A stretch of DNA of 64,000 bases. Origin: Streptosporangiaceae bacterium (GTDB lineage Bacteria > Actinomycetota > Actinomycetes > Streptosporangiales > Streptosporangiaceae). The notes beneath the pieces were generated by a model that was not told the DNA's origin, ran no database searches, and worked only from the letters and a program-made list of their open reading frames with translations. The stretch's first letter is position 1. Every line of letters starts with the position of its first letter. Below are positions 10,665 to 16,955 of this stretch, piece by piece. Position numbers and translations under genes: made by a program. Location: NCBI GenBank assembly GCA_019246795.1, contig JAFAPY010000357.1:1-64000 (forward strand). Reading direction: 5' to 3'.

Positions 10665-12098
10665 TCAGGTGCCGATGTAGCTCATGACGTGCTTGATGCG
10701 GGTGTAGTCCTCGAAGCCATACAGGGACAGGTCCTTGCCGTAGCCGGAGTGCTTGAAGCCGCCGTGCGGCATCTCGGCCACCATCGGGATGTGGGTGTTG
10801 ATCCACACCGCGCCGAAGTCCAGGCGCTTGGCCATCCGCATCGCCCGGCCGTGGTCGGTAGTCCACACGCTGGAGGCCAGGCCGTACCGGACGCCGTTCG
10901 CCCAGCGGACCGCCTCGTCCTCGTCGCTGAACCGCTGCACGGTGATGACCGGGCCGAAGATCTCGTCCTGGACCATCTCGTCGTCCTGCTGCAGGCCGGA
11001 CACGACCGTCGGGGCGTAGAAGTAGCCGCGCGACCCGACCCGGTGGCCGCCGGTGACCACCTGGGCGTGTGAGGGCGCGCGCTCGACGAAGCCCTCGACG
11101 CGGGCCAGCTGGTTCAGGTTGTTCAGCGGGCCGTAGTAGGCGTCGGGGTTGTCCAGGCCGCCGGTGACCGTGGTACTGGCCTGCTCGGCGAGCGCGTCGG
11201 TCAGGTCGGCGGAGATTCCGGGGCCGGCGAGCACCCGGGTGGCGGCGGTGCAGTCCTGCCCGGCGTTGAAGTAGCCGGCCCCGGCGATCCCCTCGGCCGC
11301 CGCCGCCACGTCCGCGTCGTCGAAGACCACCACGGGAGCCTTGCCGCCGAGCTCCAGGTGCACCCGCTTGAGGTCGTCGGCGGCGGCGCGGGCGACCTCC
11401 ATGCCCGCCCGTACCGACCCGGTGATCGACACCATCGCGGGGACCTGGTGCGACACCAGCTCCCGGCCGGTGTCGCGGTCACCGCAGATGACGTTGAACA
11501 CGCCGGGGGGCAGGAACTCGGCGGCGATCTCGGCCAGCAGCAGCGTGGAGACCGGGGTGGTGTCCGACGGCTTGAGCACCACGGTGTTGCCGGCGGCCAG
11601 AGCAGGCGCGAACTTCCACACCGCCATCATCATCGGGTAGTTCCAGGGGGTCACCTGGGCGCACACGCCGACGGGCTCGCGCCGGATCATCGAGGTGTGG
11701 TCCCGCATGTACTCCCCGGCGCTGCGGCCCTCGAGCATGCGCGCGGCGCCGGCGAAGAACCGCACCTGGTCGACGGAGGGCGGGATCTCCTCGGACCTGG
11801 TCAGGGCGACCGGCTTGCCGGTGTTGCGGGTCTCGGCCTCGACGATCTCGTCGGCGCGGCGTTCCATCGCGTCGGCCATCCGGAGCAGGGCCAGGCTGCG
11901 TTCGGCCGGCGTGGCATCCCGCCACCCCTCGAACGCGTCCGCCGCGGCCCGGACGGCCATGTCCACGTCCAATCGCCCTGACAGCGGCGCCTGCGCGTAT
12001 ACCTCACCGGTGCCCGGATCGATCACGTCACTGGTGCGGCCGTCGCTGGCGTCGGCGAACTTGCCGTTCACGAAGTTCTGCAGCATCCGGTCTGTCAT
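10665..12098 (-). CDS. patD: Gamma-aminobutyraldehyde dehydrogenase
   Basis: A 477-residue NAD-dependent aldehyde dehydrogenase. It oxidises 4-aminobutanal, the transamination product of putrescine, to GABA. The C-terminal signature SGYGKDLSLYGFEDYTRIKHV matches aminobutyraldehyde dehydrogenases closely. The glutamate in HLELGGKAPV and the cysteine in NAGQDCTAATR are the catalytic residues. The start at 12098 is preferred because GGAG lies 6-7 nt upstream; ATGs at 12104, 12110 and 12116 are alternatives. It diverges from an Lrp-family regulator and a diamine aminotransferase. The same gene group is associated with polyamine use in Streptomyces. Confidence 0.92.
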   Translation of the reverse strand: MTDRMLQNFVNGKFADASDGRTSDVIDPGTGEVYAQAPLSGRLDVDMAVRAAADAFEGWRDATPAERSLALLRMADAMERRADEIVEAETRNTGKPVALTRSEEIPPSVDQVRFFAGAARMLEGRSAGEYMRDHTSMIRREPVGVCAQVTPWNYPMMMAVWKFAPALAAGNTVVLKPSDTTPVSTLLLAEIAAEFLPPGVFNVICGDRDTGRELVSHQVPAMVSITGSVRAGMEVARAAADDLKRVHLELGGKAPVVVFDDADVAAAAEGIAGAGYFNAGQDCTAATRVLAGPGISADLTDALAEQASTTVTGGLDNPDAYYGPLNNLNQLARVEGFVERAPSHAQVVTGGHRVGSRGYFYAPTVVSGLQQDDEMVQDEIFGPVITVQRFSDEDEAVRWANGVRYGLASSVWTTDHGRAMRMAKRLDFGAVWINTHIPMVAEMPHGGFKHSGYGKDLSLYGFEDYTRIKHVMSYIGT

Positions 12099-12147
12099 CG
12101 ACATCTCCATGGTCATCCGTGCTTTACCACGAGCTTCGCAGAGGATA

Positions 12148-12159
12148 TGTATCTATACA
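12148..12159. promoter_or_regulatory. Candidate Lrp/AsnC operator in the divergent promoter
   Basis: TGTAT and ATACA flank a CT spacer, giving a perfect 5+2+5 dyad in an AT-rich stretch (12141-12200). This stretch is unlike the surrounding GC-rich DNA and lies between patD and the Lrp gene. Lrp-family regulators usually bind the divergent promoter beside their own gene. The dyad is seen; the binding is inferred. Confidence 0.45.
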
Positions 12160-12239
12160 AGGGATTCAGTTGCTATCGTTACATATGCCTACGAAATCAG
12201 TCGAATAGCCGGACTGCACGGCTGAGGGAGAGGACCGGG

Positions 12240-12719
12240 ATGGCGCGCAGCCAGCTGGGCAGGGAGCCCGGTCCCGCGGTGCCCGACGAGACCTCCAAGC
12301 GGATCATCGAGCAGCTGCAGGCCGACGGCAGGCGGTCCTACGCGTCGATCGGCAAGGCGGTCGGCCTGTCCGAGGCGGCGGTCCGGCAGCGGGTGCAGCG
12401 GCTGGCCGACGCCGGGGTCATGCAGATCGTCGCGGTCACCGACCCGCTGACGCTGGGCTTCCGGCGCCAGGCGATGATCGCCGTCAAGTGCGACGGCGAC
12501 CTGGAGAAGCTGGCTGCCCAGCTCGCCGAGATGGACGAGATCGACTACGTGGTCATCACCGCGGGCTCGTTCGACCTGCTGGCCGAGGTGGTCTGCGAGA
12601 ACGACGCCCACCTGCTGGAGATCCTCAGCCGACTGCGCGCCGTCCCGTCGGTGACCAGCACCGAGACGTTCGTGTACCTCAAGCTCTGCAAACAGACCTA
12701 CTCCTGGGGAACGAGATGA
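12240..12719 (+). CDS. Lrp/AsnC family transcriptional regulator
   Basis: A 159-residue regulator. The N-terminal helix-turn-helix (about residues 18-65, with YASIGKAVGLSEAAVRQRVQRL) is followed by a RAM ligand-binding domain. The ATG at 12240 is chosen over the track's 12147 because GGGAGAGG precedes it and the protein then starts like homologues. The stop overlaps the next gene's ATG (ATGA). Placed between patD and the diamine aminotransferase, it most likely senses a polyamine- or amino-acid-derived ligand and controls both directions. Confidence 0.9.
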   Translation: MARSQLGREPGPAVPDETSKRIIEQLQADGRRSYASIGKAVGLSEAAVRQRVQRLADAGVMQIVAVTDPLTLGFRRQAMIAVKCDGDLEKLAAQLAEMDEIDYVVITAGSFDLLAEVVCENDAHLLEILSRLRAVPSVTSTETFVYLKLCKQTYSWGTR

Positions 12720-14098
12720 GCATGTCCTCCGACGCCACGCCGAACCTGCAGCAGGCCGCCAAGCGCAACCTGTGGCTGCATTTCACCCGGATGTCGGCCT
12801 ACGCCGACGGCGACGTCCCGGTGATCGTGCGCGGCTCGGGCGCCTACGTTTTCGACCAGCGCGGCAAACGGTACCTGGACGGGCTGTCCGGCCTGTTCGT
12901 CACCCAGGCGGGCCACGGCAGGGAGGAGATCGCCGACGCCGGCGCCCGGCATGGGGCCGAGCTCGCCTACTTCCCGCTGTGGTCCTACGCGCACCCGAAG
13001 GCCATCGAGCTGGCCGAGCGGCTGGCCGAGCTGGCCCCCGGCGACCTGAACCGGGTGTTCTTCACCACCAGCGGCTCTGAGGCCGTCGAGTCGGCGTGGA
13101 AGCTGGCCAAGCAGTACTACCAGACGCGCGGCCAGCCGGGACGGTACAAGGTGATCAGCCGGGACATCGCCTACCACGGCACTTCCATGGGCGCGCTGGC
13201 GATCACCGGGCTGCCCGCCATCAAGGTGCCGTTCGAGCCGCTGACGCCCGGCGGCGTCCGGGTGCCGAACACCAACTTCTACCGCGCCCCGGAGTTCGTG
13301 CGCGACGACGAGGCGGCGTTCGGCCGGTGGGCGGCAGATGAGATCGAGCGGGCGATCCTGCGCGAGGGGCCGGAGTCGGTGGCAGCCGTGTACCTGGAGC
13401 CGGTGCAGAACTCCGGCGGCTGCTTCCCGCCGCCGCCCGGCTACTTCACTGCGGTCCGGGAGATCTGCGACCGCTACGGCGTGCTGCTGGTATCGGACGA
13501 GGTGATCTGCGCCTTCGGCAGGCTCGGCTACTACTACGGCTCGCAGCGGTACGGCTACACCCCGGACATCATCACGTTCGCCAAGGGAGCCACCTCCGGA
13601 TACGCGCCGCTCGGCGGCATGGTCGTCAGCGACGCGCTGATGGAGCCGTTCAGCACCGGCACCGCGACGTTCCTGCACGGCGTCACGTTCGCCGGCCATC
13701 CGGTGTCCGCCGCGGTTGCGCTGGCCAACCTGGAGGTGTTCGAGAAGGAGGACCTGCTCGGGAACGTCCGCGGCAACGAGGAGGCGTTCCGCGCCACGCT
13801 CGGCAAGCTCTCCGACCTGCCGATCGTGGGCGACATCCGCGGGGCCGGCTACTTCTACGGCATCGAGCTGGTCAAGGACAAGGCCACCAAGCAGACGTTC
13901 GACGACGACGAATCCGAGCGGCTGCTGCGCGGGTTCTTGTCGCAGGCCCTGTTCGACGCGGGCCTGGTATGCCGCGCCGATGACCGCGGTGACCCGGTGA
14001 TCCAGCTCGCCCCGCCGCTGATCTGCGGGCAGGAGCACTTCGACGAGATGGAGCAGGTACTGCGCGCGGTGCTGACCGAGGCCTGGACGCACATCTGA
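12716..14098 (+). CDS. Class III aminotransferase, probable putrescine/diamine-pyruvate transaminase
   Basis: A 460-residue PLP enzyme. It contains the cofactor-binding DEVICAFGR and the Schiff-base lysine in TFAKGATSGYAPLGG, with LEPVQNSGGCFPPPPGY between the domains. The sequence closely resembles the aminotransferase encoded beside an Lrp regulator and aldehyde dehydrogenase in Streptomyces polyamine loci. It would convert putrescine, or gamma-glutamyl or longer diamines, to the aminoaldehyde that PatD oxidises. The ATG at 12716 overlaps the regulator's stop (ATGA) and has GGGGA upstream. The track's earlier start (12488) runs inside the regulator gene and is rejected. Confidence 0.9.
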   Translation: MSMSSDATPNLQQAAKRNLWLHFTRMSAYADGDVPVIVRGSGAYVFDQRGKRYLDGLSGLFVTQAGHGREEIADAGARHGAELAYFPLWSYAHPKAIELAERLAELAPGDLNRVFFTTSGSEAVESAWKLAKQYYQTRGQPGRYKVISRDIAYHGTSMGALAITGLPAIKVPFEPLTPGGVRVPNTNFYRAPEFVRDDEAAFGRWAADEIERAILREGPESVAAVYLEPVQNSGGCFPPPPGYFTAVREICDRYGVLLVSDEVICAFGRLGYYYGSQRYGYTPDIITFAKGATSGYAPLGGMVVSDALMEPFSTGTATFLHGVTFAGHPVSAAVALANLEVFEKEDLLGNVRGNEEAFRATLGKLSDLPIVGDIRGAGYFYGIELVKDKATKQTFDDDESERLLRGFLSQALFDAGLVCRADDRGDPVIQLAPPLICGQEHFDEMEQVLRAVLTEAWTHI

Positions 14099-14100
14099 CG

Positions 14101-15057
14101 GTGGACGCTCTGGTCATCGGCGCCGGGGTCTGCGGCCTGACCACCGGGATCTGCCTGGCCGAGGCCGGCCTTAGCGTGACGATCCGCACCGCCAGCCCGC
14201 CGGAGCGGACCACGTCGGCGGCGGCGGGGGCAATCTGGGGCCTGGTCCGGGCGGGGCCGCCGGACCGGGTAATGAGCTGGGGCAAGGTCGGGCTCGAGGT
14301 CATGTCCGCCCTGGCCGCCGAGCCCGGCACCGGAGTGCGGATGGCCAGCGGGAGCGAGGTCACCCGCGGCGCGCCGGAACCGCACCCCTGGACCAGGCTG
14401 CTGCCGGGGCTGCGGATGTGCCGGGAGGACGAACTGCCCGGCGGCTTCGCCGGCGGCTGGCACTACACCGCCCCGGTCGCCACCATGCCGGACTACCTCG
14501 GCTACCTGCGCGCGCGGTTCGCCCGCGGCGGCGGCACGCTGGAGGTATCGCCGGTGACCTCGCTTGCCGGGCTGGCAGGCGTGGCCCCGGTCGTGGTCAA
14601 CTGCTCCGGCGTCGCCGCCCGCCTGCTGGTGCCCGACCCCGCGGTGACGCCGGTCCGCGGCCAGGTGGTGCTGGCCGCCAACCCGGGCATCGAGGAGTTC
14701 TTCATCGACAGGGACGAAGAGCCGCCCTGGATCGTGTACATGTTCCCGCACGGCGACACCGTCCTGCTCGGCGGGACCAACGACGAGGGCAACTGGGACG
14801 AAGAACCCAAACCCCAGATAGCAGAACGAATCGTGGCTGCGTGTGCCGCGATCGAGCCGCGGCTGCGGGGAGCGCGGATCCTGGGGCACCGGGTGGGCCT
14901 GCGCCCGTACCGGCCCGAGGTGCGGCTGGAGTCCGAGCCGGCCGACGGCGGCGTGCTGTGGCACAACTACGGCCACGGCGGCGCCGGCGTCTCGCTGTCG
15001 TGGGGCTGCGCCGCCGAGATCACCGCGGCGGTCTGCTCGTTAAGCTCGGCTCGTTAA
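14101..15057 (+). CDS. FAD-dependent D-amino-acid-oxidase-like oxidoreductase
   Basis: A 318-residue DAO-family flavoprotein. The N-terminal dinucleotide fold VIGAGVCGLTTG binds FAD. The C-terminal blocks HRVGLRPYRPEVRLE and HNYGHGGAGVSLSWGCA are the D-amino-acid oxidase signatures, including the substrate-carboxylate arginine. It oxidatively deaminates a D-amino acid or amine to an oxo acid, ammonia and peroxide. The GTG start follows the aminotransferase stop by 2 nt, so it is in the same operon. Its last residues and stop codon fall inside a 14-bp tandem repeat. Substrate is unknown. Confidence 0.88.
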   Translation: MDALVIGAGVCGLTTGICLAEAGLSVTIRTASPPERTTSAAAGAIWGLVRAGPPDRVMSWGKVGLEVMSALAAEPGTGVRMASGSEVTRGAPEPHPWTRLLPGLRMCREDELPGGFAGGWHYTAPVATMPDYLGYLRARFARGGGTLEVSPVTSLAGLAGVAPVVVNCSGVAARLLVPDPAVTPVRGQVVLAANPGIEEFFIDRDEEPPWIVYMFPHGDTVLLGGTNDEGNWDEEPKPQIAERIVAACAAIEPRLRGARILGHRVGLRPYRPEVRLESEPADGGVLWHNYGHGGAGVSLSWGCAAEITAAVCSLSSAR

Positions 15058-15076
15058 GCTCGGCTCGTTAAGCTCG
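15035..15076. repeat. Three tandem copies of a 14-bp repeat spanning a stop codon
   Basis: GCTCGTTAAGCTCG is repeated exactly three times, at 15035-15048, 15049-15062 and 15063-15076. The flavoenzyme's TAA (15055-15057) is in the second copy and the next gene's ATG is 4 bp after the third. Because 14 is not a multiple of 3, gain or loss of a copy would change the frame of the flavoenzyme's tail and the spacing to the next gene. Confidence 0.9.
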
Positions 15077-15080
15077 GCTC

Positions 15081-16013
15081 ATGAGGTTCGCGATCGCCCT
15101 CCCGCAGCTGTCCGGCGACGACGGGTTCGATCCGGAGCTGTTCCAGGCCTATGTCAGGCGGGCCGAGGACCTGGGGTTCGACAGCGCGTGGGCGATGGAG
15201 CAGGTGCTCGGCACCTGGTCACGGCTGGGCACCTGGCCGCAGCTCGGGGCGGCCGAGACGATGAGCTACGCGGCCGCGTGCACCTGGCGGCTGCGGCTCG
15301 GCTGCGCGGTGTTCGTGTCCACGCTGCACAACCCGGTGCACCTGGCCAAGAGCCTCGCCACGCTGGACCAGCTCAGCCGCGGCCGGATCGAGATCGGGGT
15401 GGCCGCCGGCGGCAGCCGGCGGCCGTTCGCCGCCTTCGGCGTGGACCCGGAGCGGTACCTGGCGAGGTTCGCCGAAGGCGTAGCGCTGATGAAGGCGCTG
15501 TGGACCCAGGACCGCGTCACCTTCGAGGGCGAGTTCTGGCAGCTGGAAGACGCCGCGATGGAGCCGAAACCGTTCACCAAGCCGTACTCGCCGCTGTGGT
15601 TCGGCGCGTCCAGCCCGTCCGCGGTGCGCCGGGCGGTGCGGATGGGCGACGGCTTCTTCGGCGCCGGCTCCACCCCGACCGCGACCTTCGCCGAGCAGGT
15701 GCAGGTGGCGCGGGAAGCCCTGGCCGCCGCGGGGCGCCCGGCGGACAGCTTCCGGACCGCCAAGCGAATCTACATCGCGGTGGATGACGACGCCGCCCGG
15801 GCGCGGGAGCGGGTCAACGCGGCGCTGGAGCGCGTCTACGGCCAGCGGGTGCCGTCCATCGAGGCCGCCGCGATCGCGGGCACGCCCGCCGACTGCGCCC
15901 GCGAGGCGCGGCGTGTCGCCGAGGCCGGGGCGGAGCTGATCCTGTTCACTGCGCTGTTCGACCAGCGCGAGCAGATGGAACGGATCGCCGCCGAGATCAT
16001 CGGCGAGGTGTGA
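15081..16013 (+). CDS. LLM class flavin/F420-dependent oxidoreductase
   Basis: A 310-residue luciferase-like TIM-barrel protein of the bacterial luciferase superfamily, which uses FMN or F420. The segments RIEIGVAAGGSRRPF and SPLWFGASSPSAV match family positions for cofactor phosphate binding. The start ATG follows the tandem repeat directly and has no good Shine-Dalgarno site of its own. It is fourth in the Lrp-aminotransferase-DAO run and is followed by a second LLM enzyme after 6 nt. It may oxidise an amine-derived product, but substrate and cofactor are unknown. Confidence 0.85.
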   Translation: MRFAIALPQLSGDDGFDPELFQAYVRRAEDLGFDSAWAMEQVLGTWSRLGTWPQLGAAETMSYAAACTWRLRLGCAVFVSTLHNPVHLAKSLATLDQLSRGRIEIGVAAGGSRRPFAAFGVDPERYLARFAEGVALMKALWTQDRVTFEGEFWQLEDAAMEPKPFTKPYSPLWFGASSPSAVRRAVRMGDGFFGAGSTPTATFAEQVQVAREALAAAGRPADSFRTAKRIYIAVDDDAARARERVNAALERVYGQRVPSIEAAAIAGTPADCAREARRVAEAGAELILFTALFDQREQMERIAAEIIGEV

Positions 16014-16019
16014 CGCGCC

Positions 16020-16955
16020 ATGCGGATCGGGTTCGGCGCGCCGGTCGCGGGCGCATGGGCCACCCCGGCCTACCTGGCGTCCTTCGCCGGGCGCGCCGAG
16101 GATGCCGGGTACGCCTCGCTGTGGACGTTCCAGCGGCTGCTGGTGCCGGAGGGCTCCGGCATGGAGCCGGTGTACCGCAGCGTGCTCGACCCCATGGTCG
16201 CGCTCGGGTACGCGGCCGCCCGCACCTCGCGGATCAGGCTCGGCGTGGCCGTGATCAACCTGCCGTTCGTCTCCCCCGCCTACCTGGCCAAGCAGGCGAC
16301 GACCGTGGACGTGCTGTCCGGCGGCAGGCTCGACCTGGGCCTTGGCGTCGGGTGGATGCCGGAGGAGTTCGCCGCTGCCGGCGCCTCGATGGCCAGGCGC
16401 GGCGCCAGGGCTGAGGAGTACGTGGCGGTGCTGCGCACGCTATGGGCCGATGGGGTCAGCTCGTTCCGCGGCTCGTTTTACCAGATCCCGCCGGGGCGGC
16501 AGGATCCCGGGCCGGTGCAGCGCGGTGGTGGGTCCACGTGGTCCGGGCCGCCGGTGCTGCTCGGCGGCATGTCCCGCCCGGCGATGGAGCGGGCGGGGCG
16601 GATTGCGGACGGCTGGATCACCTCCAGCCACGCTGACCTGTCGCAGATCGGTCCGGCGGCCGCTGTCGTGCGCGACGCCGCGGCCGCGGCGGGTCGGGAC
16701 CCCGGCGCGGTGCGGATCATCTGCCGCGGCGTGGTGCTGGCGGGCACGGAGGCCAAAGGCACCGACGGGGCGCGCCGGCTGCTTTCCGGCAGCTATGACC
16801 AGATCCGGGCGGACGCGGCCTGGCTCGGCGAGCAGGGGGTCACTGAGCTGTTCTACGACCTCAACTGGGACCCGCAGGTCGGCTCTGTTTCCGTGACGCC
16901 CGAGGCCGCGGCGCTGCGCGCCGAGGAGATCCTGGCCGAGCTTGCCCCCGGGTAA
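16020..16955 (+). CDS. LLM class F420-dependent oxidoreductase
   Basis: A 311-residue luciferase-like protein, only moderately similar to its upstream neighbour. LDLGLGVGWMPEEF and PPVLLGGMSRPAMERAGRIADGW are typical of F420-dependent family members. The ATG lies 6 nt after the previous stop, so it is the last gene of the polyamine-linked operon. Its 3' 516 bp are entirely overlapped, antisense, by the reading frame of the LuxR regulator. The function is unknown beyond oxidoreductase. Confidence 0.85.
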   Translation: MRIGFGAPVAGAWATPAYLASFAGRAEDAGYASLWTFQRLLVPEGSGMEPVYRSVLDPMVALGYAAARTSRIRLGVAVINLPFVSPAYLAKQATTVDVLSGGRLDLGLGVGWMPEEFAAAGASMARRGARAEEYVAVLRTLWADGVSSFRGSFYQIPPGRQDPGPVQRGGGSTWSGPPVLLGGMSRPAMERAGRIADGWITSSHADLSQIGPAAAVVRDAAAAAGRDPGAVRIICRGVVLAGTEAKGTDGARRLLSGSYDQIRADAAWLGEQGVTELFYDLNWDPQVGSVSVTPEAAALRAEEILAELAPG

